From Bog-257 sp963805985 (GTDB lineage Bacteria > Acidobacteriota > Terriglobia > Terriglobales > Acidobacteriaceae): a stretch of 64,000 nt of DNA. A program made the translations under genes and the position numbers. The stretch lies in the NCBI GenBank assembly GCA_963805985.1, contig CAWDWG010000008.1:248001-312000 (forward strand), given 5' to 3'. How positions within the stretch are numbered: the first letter of the stretch is position 1; every line of letters begins with the position of its first letter. Shown here piece after piece: positions 18,403 to 26,264 of the stretch. The notes under the pieces are model-generated. The model was given only the letters and a program-made list of their open reading frames with translations, searched no databases and had not been told where the DNA came from.

Positions 18403-18654
18403 ATGTCGGACAGCAAGCCGGACATCGTCGCGCTGATGCAGCATTTGGCGAAAGCAATCGTGGAAGCGCCCGATGAAGTCTTCGTCGAGCCGTTCGAAGA
18501 GAACGGGCAAACCGTGGTTGAACTGGAAGTAGCGGAGAGCGACGTGGGCCGAGTGATCGGGCGCCACGGACGAACCGCGCGCAGCCTGCGAACGATTATG
18601 AGCGCGGCTGCGTTGCGGACTCGTAAACGCTATCAGCTGGAGATTGTGGAATAG
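18403..18654 (+). CDS. khpA: KH-domain RNA-binding protein KhpA (YlqC)
   Basis: This 83-residue single KH-domain protein has the GxxG loop as GRHG within GRVIGRHGRTARSL (about 49-62), flanked by the expected strands and helix. KhpA binds RNA and, in Gram-positives, works with KhpB (Jag) in cell division and elongation. Its place between rpsP and rimM is conserved across many phyla. It starts at ATG with AAGGAG ten bases upstream. A short spacer follows S16. Confidence 0.92.
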   Translation: MSDSKPDIVALMQHLAKAIVEAPDEVFVEPFEENGQTVVELEVAESDVGRVIGRHGRTARSLRTIMSAAALRTRKRYQLEIVE

Positions 18655-18665
18655 CCGCCGAATTC

Positions 18666-19280
18666 ATTACGATTGCCCGTGTGTTGAAGCCGCAGGGGCG
18701 GCGCGGCGAAGTGCTGGCCGCATTGCACACGGATTTTCCTGAGCGCTTCGAAGAGCGCCGGGAACTATCGGGACTGGCGCCGGACGGAAGCCGGCGGGAA
18801 CTGAAGTTGGAAGAGCACTGGTTTCACAAGGGCGGCGTGGTGCTGAAATTTGCCGGAGTGGAAACAATCAGCGACGCTGAGAAACTTGCCGGGATGGAAG
18901 TGCAGGTTCCAGGCGAACAGCGGAGCAAGTTGGAAGACGGCGCTGCCTATGTCAGCGATTTGGTCGGTTGTGATGTTTGGGATGGCCAGCGTTTCCTGGG
19001 GCGGGTGAGTGACGTGCAGTTTGGAGCGGGAGAAGCTCCGCTGCTGGTAGTGAAGCTGCCGGTTTGTGCGGCGCGGCGAGTGGCAGGAAGCTGCGAGCTG
19101 TCGACGGAATTGCTGGTGCCGTATGCGGCGGAGTTTGTAACGAAGATCGACCTCGCCAATCAGCGGATCGACATGCAGTTGCCGGAAGGGCTGCTGGATG
19201 TGGATTCGCCGCTCAGCGGGGAAGAGAAGCAGCAGCAGAAAACGGAAGCCGACGAAGCGCGGGCAGCGGGCGAGAAGTAG
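18666..19280 (+). CDS. rimM: Ribosome maturation factor RimM (start possibly non-canonical ATT)
   Basis: RimM helps the 30S 3' domain mature and binds S19. The conserved RimM N-terminus is a short strand then a Gly-rich KPQGRRGEV turn, which here begins a few residues after the khpA stop. In-frame codons FITIARV precede the first conventional start (GTG 18681) and match the first strand of the family, but the in-frame stop at 18624 leaves no ATG/GTG/TTG before them. ATT at 18666 or 18672 is therefore a plausible start; GTG 18681 would remove the first strand. The central PRC-barrel domain (AYVSDLVGCDVWDGQRFLGRVSDV) is intact. The C-terminal ~25 residues are low-complexity and charged. Confidence 0.85.
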   Translation: MTIARVLKPQGRRGEVLAALHTDFPERFEERRELSGLAPDGSRRELKLEEHWFHKGGVVLKFAGVETISDAEKLAGMEVQVPGEQRSKLEDGAAYVSDLVGCDVWDGQRFLGRVSDVQFGAGEAPLLVVKLPVCAARRVAGSCELSTELLVPYAAEFVTKIDLANQRIDMQLPEGLLDVDSPLSGEEKQQQKTEADEARAAGEK

Positions 19281-19288
19281 GCGCCGGA

Positions 19289-20101
19289 ATGAAGTTCGAG
19301 ATCGTCACGATTTTTCCGGACTTTTTTCGCGGGCCGCTGGATTACGGCATCGTGCGCAAGGCGCGCGAGGCGAAGCTCATTGACATTGCGATCCACGATC
19401 TGCGGGAGTTCACGCACGACCGGCATCGTACGGTGGACGACAGGCCGTTCGGCGGCGGCGAAGGCATGGTATTGAAGCCGGAGCCGATTTTCGAGTGCCT
19501 GGAGTCGCTGGGCGTTGCGCCGCGCGAGGAGCGAGTAAGGGAAGGCGCGCGCGAGTCGGTTGTGTTGCTGTCGCCGCAGGGCGAGATGTTCACGCAGGCG
19601 CTGGCGCAACAGTTGCTGCGGCACCAGCGGATTGTGTTGATCTGCGGCCGGTACGAAGGCGTTGACGAGCGTGTGAGCGAGCAGCTGGCCGATCGTGAGA
19701 TCTCGGTTGGCGATTTTGTTCTGAGCGGCGGCGAATTGGGAGCGGCGATCATCATCGACACGATGACGCGGCTGGTGCCAGGAGCGTTGGGCAACGCAGC
19801 TTCGTCGCAGCAGGAGTCGTTTACATCAACGGCGGATGTGCCGGCGAGAGCGGCAGGTGAGCCGCCGAGTTCGACCTGCGGATCGGGCGGATTGCTGGAT
19901 TATCCGCATTACACGCGGCCGGCGGAGTTTCGCGGAATGCCGGTTCCCGAAGTGCTGGTGAACGGCAACCACGACGAGATTCGCAAATGGCGCCGCCGTA
20001 GCGCGCTGCGGAAGACGCTGCGCAATCGTCCCGATTTGTTGGAACCGGCGGTGCTGAGTGCGGAAGATCGCAAGCTGCTGGCCGAGATTGAGCGGGAGTA
20101 G
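19289..20101 (+). CDS. trmD: tRNA (guanine-N1)-methyltransferase TrmD
   Basis: TrmD methylates G37 of tRNAs with an adjacent G36, preventing frameshifts, and has the SPOUT knot fold. The start MKFEIVTIFPDFFRGPLDYG and DDRPFGGGEGMV (about 48-59) are typical; the knot segments include LICGRYEGVDERV and EISVGDFVLSGGE. The frame extends further upstream inside rimM, but the ATG at 19289 is the family start. Residues about 172-198 carry a longer-than-usual loop rich in Ser/Ala before DYPHYTRPAEF. The gene lies eight bases after rimM. Confidence 0.95.
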   Translation: MKFEIVTIFPDFFRGPLDYGIVRKAREAKLIDIAIHDLREFTHDRHRTVDDRPFGGGEGMVLKPEPIFECLESLGVAPREERVREGARESVVLLSPQGEMFTQALAQQLLRHQRIVLICGRYEGVDERVSEQLADREISVGDFVLSGGELGAAIIIDTMTRLVPGALGNAASSQQESFTSTADVPARAAGEPPSSTCGSGGLLDYPHYTRPAEFRGMPVPEVLVNGNHDEIRKWRRRSALRKTLRNRPDLLEPAVLSAEDRKLLAEIERE

Positions 20102-20116
20102 GTTAAGCAAGAGCGA

Positions 20117-20169
20117 TTAGCTTTTAGCTCTTAACAGGCGGAGGGCGCTTGCTAAGAGCTAAAAGCTAA
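20117..20169. repeat. Perfect 17-bp inverted repeat between trmD and rplS
   Basis: A 17-base arm at 20117-20133 (TTAGCTTTTAGCTCTTA) is exactly complementary to 20153-20169, with a 19-base loop. It belongs to the TTAGC/GCTAA family seen elsewhere in this window. A stem this long in the trmD-rplS gap could attenuate transcription or protect the mRNA end, but no T-tract follows it. Confidence 0.75.
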
Positions 20170-20228
20170 GAGCCAACAGCTACAAAACATTTGCCGCCGC
20201 GAGGCGTGCGATAGGGAAGGAAATCACA

Positions 20229-20588
20229 ATGTCTAATTCTCTGGTTATTGATCGTTTGCTCGCCAAAACACGGCGCACTGATCTCCCCCAATTCAAGCCG
20301 GGTGACACGGTACGCGTCCATGTGCGGATCAAGGAAGGCGATAAGGAGCGCTTGCAGGCGTTCGAGGGAGTCGTCATCGCCAAGAGCAAGGGCGCACAAC
20401 CCAGCTTCACCGTCCGCAAGATGAGCTTTGGCCAGGGCGTAGAACGTATCTTCCCGCTCAATTCTAAAGTGATCGACAAGATCGACGTGCTGCGTTCGGC
20501 GCACGTTCGGCGCGCCAAGCTGTATTACCTGCGCGCCCTGCGCGGCAAGGCGGCGCGTCTGCGCGAAGTGGAGACCGTGCGCGGGTAG
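20229..20588 (+). CDS. rplS: 50S ribosomal protein L19
   Basis: L19 lies at the 30S-50S interface and forms part of bridge B8. This 119-residue protein shows the family signature PGDTVRVHVRIKEGDKER, the QAFEGVVIAK strand, and a C-terminal VRRAKLYYLRALRGKAARL helix. The start is ATG with AAGGAAA eight bases upstream. It ends the rpsP-type operon, although the 127-base gap with a strong inverted repeat suggests some separate control. Confidence 0.97.
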   Translation: MSNSLVIDRLLAKTRRTDLPQFKPGDTVRVHVRIKEGDKERLQAFEGVVIAKSKGAQPSFTVRKMSFGQGVERIFPLNSKVIDKIDVLRSAHVRRAKLYYLRALRGKAARLREVETVRG

Positions 20589-20787
20589 TTGTTGTGGGAT
20601 AGCCCACCCAGGCAGAACCAGCTTGGGTGGTGCACCCGGGGGTAATCCTCGCGGGCTAAAGCCCGCTCGGATGCCAAAAATAAAGGCCTTGAACGCGGCG
20701 CTGAAGCGCCGCACTACCCGAGCCAGACAGAACGCAGAGTTTTCCGCAGCCTGTAAAGCGGTGCCAATGACACGAGGCCTGACCTCA
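20589..20787. repeat. Palindrome cluster after rplS
   Basis: This 200-base gap holds at least two palindromes. One is GCGGGC around TAAA with GCCCGC (about 20651-20666), the other GCGGCGC around TGAA with GCGCCGC (about 20694-20711). Upstream, an arm AGCTTGGGTGG also partly pairs with CCACCCAGG. These share the GAAG/AAAG-type loop seen in other intergenic palindromes. They may terminate rplS or be mobile REP-like units. No gene is seen. Confidence 0.6.
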
Positions 20788-21399
20788 CTAGCCGCGTTTC
20801 GCTTTTGGCCGCACGAACTTCAACGCGGTGTGCGTTGCTGAAAAGCTCACTACTTTCACATCTAACAACCCAGCCCGCCTGCCGGCATCGAGCACATGCT
20901 GCTCTTTGATCTCCTGTTTGCCCTTCGGATAGACGATCCACAACGCGCCCGCTTTGGCGAGCGAGCCAGCCGGCTTTGCGACCCGCGCAAGACCGGCAAC
21001 GCTCTCCACTCCGACGAATATGAGGTCGGAATCCTTCAACGGCCTGACATCTGAGAATTTCTGTGCGGCCGCGCGAAGTTCGTCGACGAAGTTGCGGTCG
21101 TGCGTCGCAATGGCCGAGATGACCAAGCCCGGCTTGATGCCAAGCTTATCGGCCGTGCTCTTGGGATGAAGAATTTTATGGGCCCACTTCTCGGCATGTT
21201 CTCCGAGTTCGAGGACGGCCGAGCCTTCCGGCCATTTCAGGTGGAGTTCACCATCGCGCGCTGAAACTGATTTTAGCGAGGCTAGAGCTATCTTCAGGCG
21301 TAACTCACCGCGAACGATGATCTCGTTGGTTTCCAACAACGCCCTGGCTGAGGTCGTTTTGCCGCCGGCACGGATGTTGCAGACGAGTTCGCGCCCCAT
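20788..21399 (-). CDS. DUF3052-like protein of unknown function
   Basis: This 203-residue protein starts at ATG 21399, supported by GAGGAG just upstream; the longer frame to 21633 is not coding-like. Residues from about 65 onward resemble DUF3052 (KLGIKPGLVISAI, DLIFVGVESVAGL, ALWIVYPKG, VKVVSFSATHTALKFV). The first ~60 residues form a separate small beta-rich domain (IRAGGKTTSARALLETNEIIVRGELRLKI). No enzymatic motif is visible. The gene is convergent with rplS across the palindrome cluster. Confidence 0.7.
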   Translation of the reverse strand: MGRELVCNIRAGGKTTSARALLETNEIIVRGELRLKIALASLKSVSARDGELHLKWPEGSAVLELGEHAEKWAHKILHPKSTADKLGIKPGLVISAIATHDRNFVDELRAAAQKFSDVRPLKDSDLIFVGVESVAGLARVAKPAGSLAKAGALWIVYPKGKQEIKEQHVLDAGRRAGLLDVKVVSFSATHTALKFVRPKAKRG

Positions 21400-21467
21400 G
21401 CTCTCCTCGAGGAAGTTTGAAGAAGGATCGTTGAATCCCAAATGGGAGTCAAGCGCAGTCACAAATA

Positions 21468-21540
21468 CGAAACCCCGCGGAGGGGAAGCGGGGTTTCGCA
21501 TCTCACCCGGCCGGTTGCAGTGGATGCAAACTGGCCGGGG
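21468..21540 (-). terminator. Double hairpin downstream of the 40-aa ORF
   Basis: Two stems lie in tandem. The first, on the transcript side nearest the small ORF, pairs 21506-21519 with 21525-21540 with one mismatch around a five-base loop. The second has an 11-bp perfect stem (21468-21478 with 21488-21498) and is followed on the minus strand by TATTTGTG. This suits a terminator for the small ORF at 21585-21707. A weak T-tract means Rho-dependent or hairpin-stabilising roles are also possible. Confidence 0.5.
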
Positions 21541-21584
21541 CCTCGTTTTGCGCGATCTGCTTCGCGCCTGGTTACATCTCTGGG

Positions 21585-21707
21585 CTAGACCTTGGCCGCC
21601 AGCTCGAGTAGTCCCACAGCCATCGCGATCCATAGTGCAAGGGCCACCGTGTTCAAGGTGACGCGGATCGCTGCGTTGTCGATTAGCCAGTTGAATTTCG
21701 CGTCCAT
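21585..21707 (-). CDS. Small 40-aa membrane protein candidate
   Basis: This 40-residue ORF runs from an ATG at 21707 preceded by AAAGGAG with a seven-base gap, one of the better ribosome binding sites in this region. The protein starts with a polar part (MDAKFNWLIDNAAIRV) and continues into a single hydrophobic helix (about 17-36). Two strong hairpins follow about 45 bases after the stop. This full expression unit supports a real gene, although no family was recognised and the length is below usual calling cut-offs. Confidence 0.55.
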   Translation of the reverse strand: MDAKFNWLIDNAAIRVTLNTVALALWIAMAVGLLELAAKV

Positions 21708-21964
21708 GATATTTCTCCTTTGCGAAGCGGCTTTCCCGACCACCGCGACACGGTGTTACCTGGGAATTTCGAAGTTGCCGGGAGGTTATGGTTCATCCGA
21801 TCAACTTCTGTCGATATATACGGGCGAGGCGGGGAAAGGTTCCGTCAACAAATTGTAAAAGCGGGGCGGGTTGCAGTTTCGCAGCGTCAGATGCGAAAAC
21901 ACGTTGTCGCTGCGGCCGTCTGTCCGCAAGCGGACAACGCAAGCTGGGTGAAATCGACAGCCGT

Positions 21965-22408
21965 CTAGCCGGCGCGCAGCGTCTCGCTCTGATGTTCCGG
22001 TGCGGGCGGGCTTGCTGGTGCAGGCACGTGTCCCGGGAGCACCTCGCGGAGTGCCCATTCAATGCGCTCAACAGAGTCGCGGATCAGCTCGACAGACTGC
22101 TCCGTATCGGCCGCAGTGGCGTAGGTGATGATCTGCAGAGAATTGCGGATGTGGTGATTCATCTCAGCAATGGTACGCAGACGATCGCGCACCAGCTTGC
22201 GCCGCAGGCGCTGGCTGTTGGTGAGGCTGAAGAAGAGAAACCCGGCGACAATACCGGTCAGCGCGTTGGACGTGAGCAGAATGTCGGTGCGAGTAACGCC
22301 GTCCCTTGCCAACAGACGGTCGAAGCCGAAGCCGACCATCCAGACCAGCAGTACGACTCCGATACACAGCGCAACCAGACGCAGCCGAGAGTCTCTACCC
22401 AGATCCAT
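21965..22408 (-). CDS. Membrane protein with histidine-kinase-like DHp segment, no ATPase domain
   Basis: This 147-residue protein has two membrane helices (about 10-28 and 45-63), then a basic juxtamembrane region and a coiled helix carrying MNHHIRNSLQII (about 85-96), which resembles the H-box of HisKA-type dimerisation domains. No N, G or F box follows, so it cannot phosphorylate itself alone. The C-terminus is Pro/Ala-rich. It lies 13 bases after uvrC on the same strand, probably in the same transcript. It may be a degenerate kinase, a phosphotransfer partner or a chance resemblance. Confidence 0.65.
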   Translation of the reverse strand: MDLGRDSRLRLVALCIGVVLLVWMVGFGFDRLLARDGVTRTDILLTSNALTGIVAGFLFFSLTNSQRLRRKLVRDRLRTIAEMNHHIRNSLQIITYATAADTEQSVELIRDSVERIEWALREVLPGHVPAPASPPAPEHQSETLRAG

Positions 22409-22421
22409 AGCTCAGCGCAAC

Positions 22422-24278
22422 CTATTCCGCCCCTGATCTTAAAGACGCTTCAGCGGGCATTTCGTCTTGGCGAAAATGCCGCAGAATCGCATCCGCCTGC
22501 GAACGGCTCACTACCGAAGCCAGGGCCGCGGCATCGGCTTCCTTCACAGCCTGCAGGCTGCCGAAATGCTGCAGAAGACGTCTCGTCGTGTGCTCGCCGA
22601 TGCCGGGAATGTCCAGCAGTTCGGTCCTGCGATCGCGCATCTGGCGCCGTTTGCGGTGGAACGTTACCGCAAACCGATGCGCCTCGTCGCGCACCAGTTG
22701 TACCAAGTGCAATACCGGAGAATGCCGGTCGAGTATCACCGGTTCGTCCTCCTGACCCTGTATATAGATGATCTCCTCGCGCTTCGCGATGGAAGCCAGC
22801 GGCTGATTTACAATTTGCAACGCCTCCAGCGCTTGGGCCGCGGCATGCAGCTGGCCGATGCCGCCGTCGATCAGAACGACGCTTGGCATGTTCTGCTTTT
22901 CGTCCTGAACCCGCTTGTAACGGCGCGTGACCACCTCGCGCATGGAGGCGAAGTCGTCGACACCCTCGACGCCTTTGATGATGAACTTGCGATAGTCGGA
23001 CTTCTTCATCTGGCCGTCCTCCCAGACGACCATCGACGCGACCGTCTCGGCGCCCTGGATGTGCGAGATGTCGAAACACTCGATACGTTTCGGCAGTTCG
23101 GGCAGCATGAGCGCATCTTGCAGCGCTTCCTGGATCGCCTTGGCGGCGGGCTTCATCACGCGGAAGCGCTGATCGAAGGCCTGCTTTGCGTTCTGGCCGA
23201 CCAGATCGACCAGCGACCGCTTCTCTCCGCGCTGCGGGATGTGAATCTGCACGCGACGCTTCTGGCCTTCGGAGAGCACTTCCTCAAGCGTTGGACGATC
23301 TTCGAAATCAACCGGTACGTAGATCGCGTGCGGCACGTATTGCTGATCGAGGTACACCTGCTTCAACAGCGAGGAGAAAAACTCGCCCGGCTGCCAGCCG
23401 ATCTCGCCTGCAATCTCGCCCAGATCTTCCCAGAAGAATTCGCGTTTATCGACGATCTTGCCGCCCCGCATGTGGAACAAGTTGACTGCGAGCATTTCGT
23501 TCTCGTAGTGATAGCCGAAGACGTCGGCATCGTCGCCGTCGACGGCGGCAATGCGCTGCTTCTGCTCCAGGAGATGGACAGTGGAGATCAGGTCGCGATA
23601 TTTCGCAGCCAGCTCGAACTGCTCACTCTCGGCCGCCGCCGCCATGCGTTGCTGAAGGGATCGGCTCAGATCCGCGCCTCGGCCTTCGAGGAAGAGCTTC
23701 ACATCGTGCACCGCTTCGGCATAACGCTCGGGCGTGGTGAGGCCTTCGACACATGGCCCCAGGCATCGCCCGATGTAGTACTGCAAACAGGGGCGGGGGT
23801 AATAGCGATTCAGATCGAGCTTGCAGGATGGGATCAGGAAGTGACGATGAATCAGATCGACCAGGCGATAAGCCAGGCTGGTCGGGAAGTAGGGCCCGAA
23901 ATATAGCGAGCCGTCCTTGCGCAGGCGGCGCGTGGGAAAGACGCGCGGGTAGCGCTCGCTGATGGTCAGCTTGATGTAGGGGTAAGTTTTGTCATCGCGC
24001 AGAAGAATGTTGTAGCGCGGCTTCTTCTGCTTGATGAGATTGTTCTCGAGCGCCAGCGCTTCCTTTTCGTTGTCGACGACGACGTAGTCGATGTCGACTG
24101 CCTCCCGCAGTAGAGAGCCAGTCTTGGCATCGGCCAGCTTGCCTTCCAGAAAATACGAGCGCACCCGCGAGCGCAGATTGTTGGCCTTGCCGACATAGAT
24201 GATCTGGCCCTCGGCGTTCTTGTAGAGATACACGCCAGGCGAGGTCGGCAGGGTGCGAATTTTCTGGTGAAGGTCCAT
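22422..24278 (-). CDS. uvrC: Excinuclease ABC subunit C
   Basis: UvrC makes both incisions flanking a DNA lesion after UvrA/UvrB recognition. The N-terminal GIY-YIG nuclease (TSPGVYLYK, then IYVGKANNLRSRVRSYF) makes the 3' cut. A UVR-type helix pair lies near 200-235, and the RNase H-like half with ECFDISHIQG and VLIDGGIGQL makes the 5' cut. The C-terminal helix-hairpin-helix has LLDIPGIGEHTTRRLLQHFGS. The ATG at 24278 (MDLHQKI) gives 618 residues; an ATG seven codons earlier lies within a TTAGC-type repeat. No other uvr gene is nearby. Confidence 0.95.
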   Translation of the reverse strand: MDLHQKIRTLPTSPGVYLYKNAEGQIIYVGKANNLRSRVRSYFLEGKLADAKTGSLLREAVDIDYVVVDNEKEALALENNLIKQKKPRYNILLRDDKTYPYIKLTISERYPRVFPTRRLRKDGSLYFGPYFPTSLAYRLVDLIHRHFLIPSCKLDLNRYYPRPCLQYYIGRCLGPCVEGLTTPERYAEAVHDVKLFLEGRGADLSRSLQQRMAAAAESEQFELAAKYRDLISTVHLLEQKQRIAAVDGDDADVFGYHYENEMLAVNLFHMRGGKIVDKREFFWEDLGEIAGEIGWQPGEFFSSLLKQVYLDQQYVPHAIYVPVDFEDRPTLEEVLSEGQKRRVQIHIPQRGEKRSLVDLVGQNAKQAFDQRFRVMKPAAKAIQEALQDALMLPELPKRIECFDISHIQGAETVASMVVWEDGQMKKSDYRKFIIKGVEGVDDFASMREVVTRRYKRVQDEKQNMPSVVLIDGGIGQLHAAAQALEALQIVNQPLASIAKREEIIYIQGQEDEPVILDRHSPVLHLVQLVRDEAHRFAVTFHRKRRQMRDRRTELLDIPGIGEHTTRRLLQHFGSLQAVKEADAAALASVVSRSQADAILRHFRQDEMPAEASLRSGAE

Positions 24279-24283
24279 GGAAG

Positions 24284-24320
24284 AAACAGCCATTAGCAAT
24301 TAGCACTTAGCAATTAGCAA
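24284..24320. repeat. TTAGCAATTAGC-type direct repeats before uvrC
   Basis: The stretch has several copies of (A)TTAGCA, in units such as ATTAGCAATTAGC, and belongs to the TTAGC element family. It lies immediately upstream of uvrC and reaches its longest possible start codons. Confidence 0.6.
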
Positions 24321-24631
24321 CCACCTCGTGAGGCTCATGCTGGCTCGTCGATTGGGCCCGGATTACGATGCGGTTTCGGCTGATCGGCCTGCAAATCTCG
24401 AACGCTGTGTGCATACTAAGCTGGTAAAAATTCTACTCCCCACGTCAGGATTATCCGGCGAGTACAACCGGAGCGATCCTCTGGCAAAACTGCCATCTGT
24501 AATTCGTTGAAAATGCGGCATCAGTTTCGGATTCCCGACGCGAGCTCATTGGCATGCGGCTTGCACTTCAAAAGTGCAGGCCAAGCGCTGATTGCTCCGC
24601 CGCGGCCGAAAGTTTGAAGGAGCCATTTCCA
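24321..24631. other. Noncoding gap before the OmpA-family lipoprotein
   Basis: About 310 bases lie between divergent uvrC and the lipoprotein gene. Both promoters should be here. I see no strong -35/-10 pair, no tRNA, and no credible gene. Confidence 0.4.
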
Positions 24632-25372
24632 ATGAGTCGATTTTCGGTAATCGCAGTGCTGGTGGCCGGCAGCCTGCCTCTGACCGTGGGATGTGCCACG
24701 AAGAACTACGTGAAGAGTCAGACGACACCGGTCATCAATAACGTTAATGAATTAGATGACGAAACTGCGAAAAATACTCGCGACATCAAGGACGTTGACG
24801 CACGGGCGCAGCAGGGCATCGCGCAGGTGAACGACAAGGCCGCGACCGCCGATCAGAAGGCGCTGGCAGCGGGACAGACTGCCGATCAGGCAAATCAGAA
24901 CGCCACGCAGGCTTCCAATCGCGTGACCAGCCTCGCCGGTACGGTGGAGAATCTGGATAACTACAAGCCGGTTTCGCAGACAACGGTGCTGTTTGGCTTT
25001 GACAAGTCGCAGCTGACGCAGAAAGATAAGGCGACGCTGGATGATCTCGGCAATCAGCTGCAGAACCAGCGGCACTACATTGTCCAGGTGGAAGGCTACA
25101 CCGACTCGACCGGCCCCGCGGATTACAACTATCAGCTGAGCCAGAAGCGCGCCGATGCCGTGATTCAGTACCTGGCGCAGAAATACAGCGTGCCCGCGTA
25201 CAAGATTTTCCTGATCGGATTGGGCAAGGACAATCCGGTAGCGCAGAACACCAGTTCTGCCGGTCGTGCCAAGAATCGCCGTGTCGACATTCGGTTAATG
25301 GCGAACAGCCTGACCGAGTCCGCGCAAACCAGCTCTCTCAGCGGGGGACAGCAAGCGCAGCAACAGCAATGA
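24632..25372 (+). CDS. OmpA-family peptidoglycan-associated lipoprotein
   Basis: This 246-residue outer-membrane-linked lipoprotein has a type II signal ending in LTVGC (Cys21). A middle region (about 30-115) is helical with repeated Ala/Gln/Asp-rich units (NDKAATADQKALAAGQTADQ) like a Lpp-type coiled coil. The C-terminal OmpA domain (about 125-225) has FGFDKSQLT, VEGYTDSTGPADYN and LSQKRADAV, and the RNRRVDI-type end (AKNRRVDIRLM) that binds meso-DAP. The ATG at 24632 follows AAGGAG; the frame upstream is not used. A strong double-hairpin terminator follows. Confidence 0.9.
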   Translation: MSRFSVIAVLVAGSLPLTVGCATKNYVKSQTTPVINNVNELDDETAKNTRDIKDVDARAQQGIAQVNDKAATADQKALAAGQTADQANQNATQASNRVTSLAGTVENLDNYKPVSQTTVLFGFDKSQLTQKDKATLDDLGNQLQNQRHYIVQVEGYTDSTGPADYNYQLSQKRADAVIQYLAQKYSVPAYKIFLIGLGKDNPVAQNTSSAGRAKNRRVDIRLMANSLTESAQTSSLSGGQQAQQQQ

Positions 25373-25375
25373 TGA

Positions 25376-25484
25376 ACGCGCGACTGTGCCAGCAGTCGCG
25401 CGACTAACAAGCTCCCTCAGCCCGGAGCCAATGGCCATCAGGCCCATTGGATGAAGAGCCGCCCACCCGTGGGCGGCTTTTCTG
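25376..25484 (+). terminator. Rho-independent terminator with a preceding hairpin
   Basis: The main stem pairs AGCCGCCCAC (25457-25466) with GTGGGCGGCT (25469-25478) and is followed by TTTTCTG. A second hairpin sits just after the stop codon, pairing GCGCGACTG with CAGTCGCGC at about 25378-25401. It ends the OmpA-family lipoprotein gene. Confidence 0.8.
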
Positions 25485-25509
25485 TTTGGGGACTTTCCTT
25501 GACGGCGTG

Positions 25510-25926
25510 TCACATCCTAGGGCTGAAAGGATTAAATAGAGGAACGCCAAACTGCCGGAAATTGCCTTCGTTTCTAGTGGCCACCGTTAAATCATGAACG
25601 AGAGCTATCGCCGCAATCATCCCGTCCTCGACGAGATTGCCCGGCTTGCGTTGCATCAGGCGACTGCACTCCCGGAAACAAGCGGCGTCCATCGGAAGAA
25701 TAGGATATTGGTTTTCCAGCTGATCTACCCAAGCTTCGATTTCCTTAGCCTTCAGCGGATCCTGCCTGCGTGTCAGCTCGATTCCCAACTGCAATTCGCC
25801 CATTGTTACGGCAGAAAGGAAAGCCTGTTCGCTTCGGAGTGCGCGTAGCCAAATTAAAACGGCACCGTGCGGTTTCGGTTTCCGTACCTCGGAAATTACG
25901 TTCGTGTCCAAAAGGTATCGTTTCAT
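25510..25926 (-). CDS. vapC: PIN-domain toxin (VapC/FitB-like)
   Basis: This 138-residue PIN-fold ribonuclease shows the acidic cluster in LLDTNVISE (Asp7), GELQLGI, and VEDGMIAAIA, and ends with TRNEGNFRQFGV. Such toxins cut tRNA or rRNA when freed from the antitoxin. The start overlaps the antitoxin stop by four bases, and the antitoxin lies first, as expected for the antitoxin-toxin order. Confidence 0.88.
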   Translation of the reverse strand: MKRYLLDTNVISEVRKPKPHGAVLIWLRALRSEQAFLSAVTMGELQLGIELTRRQDPLKAKEIEAWVDQLENQYPILPMDAACFRECSRLMQRKPGNLVEDGMIAAIALVHDLTVATRNEGNFRQFGVPLFNPFSPRM

Positions 25927-26180
25927 CCGAACGTGATTGGCTTGCGTCGCCTGCGGGGACGCCTCTCGGGAACCAGGTTCTCGAAACGAGGCCCAGGACC
26001 GAGCAGGAATTCCGTAAGACTAGGTCGAGCCGCCTGTTGCAGTCTGCGCCATTCTTCGATAGGCACTAACACTGCAGCATCGACTCCGCGTTTTGTAACA
26101 ACCTGTGGACCCTTTTTGAGCGCGCTATCTAGCAGTTCGCTGAATCGGGCCTTCGCGTCTTGTACCTGCCAGCTCGACAA
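25923..26180 (-). CDS. Phd/YefM-family antitoxin
   Basis: This 85-residue protein begins with WQVQDAKARFSELLDSALKKGPQVVTKRGVDAAVLVPIEEW, the Phd/YefM DNA-binding fold (first ~50 residues). The basic C-terminal half (RRPRRRRKPITFG) should bind the toxin. It is the first gene of the pair; ATG at 26180 follows AAAGGAG. A pair of ACTAGTCA direct repeats upstream is the likely operator. Confidence 0.88.
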   Translation of the reverse strand: MSSWQVQDAKARFSELLDSALKKGPQVVTKRGVDAAVLVPIEEWRRLQQAARPSLTEFLLGPGPRFENLVPERRPRRRRKPITFG

Positions 26181-26211
26181 AATGGGAACTCCTTTCCCTG
26201 TTTACAGTAGA

Positions 26212-26231
26212 ACTAGTCAGATAACTAGTCA
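26212..26231. promoter_or_regulatory. Candidate operator of the toxin-antitoxin pair
   Basis: Two ACTAGTCA direct repeats lie at 26212-26219 and 26224-26231 with four bases between; each contains a palindromic ACTAGT. They lie 32 bases upstream of the antitoxin start, where Phd-type proteins bind their own promoter. The gene on the other strand, the DUF4442-like one, starts 34 bases beyond, so both may be affected. Confidence 0.55.
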
Positions 26232-26264
26232 AGTATGTGCTCTCCCACCGTTATCATTGAACTC

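Noticed and set aside
22467..23906. 479-aa frame on the plus strand
   Set aside because: It lies entirely antisense to uvrC, whose motifs are all in the other frame; long antisense frames are common in GC-rich DNA.
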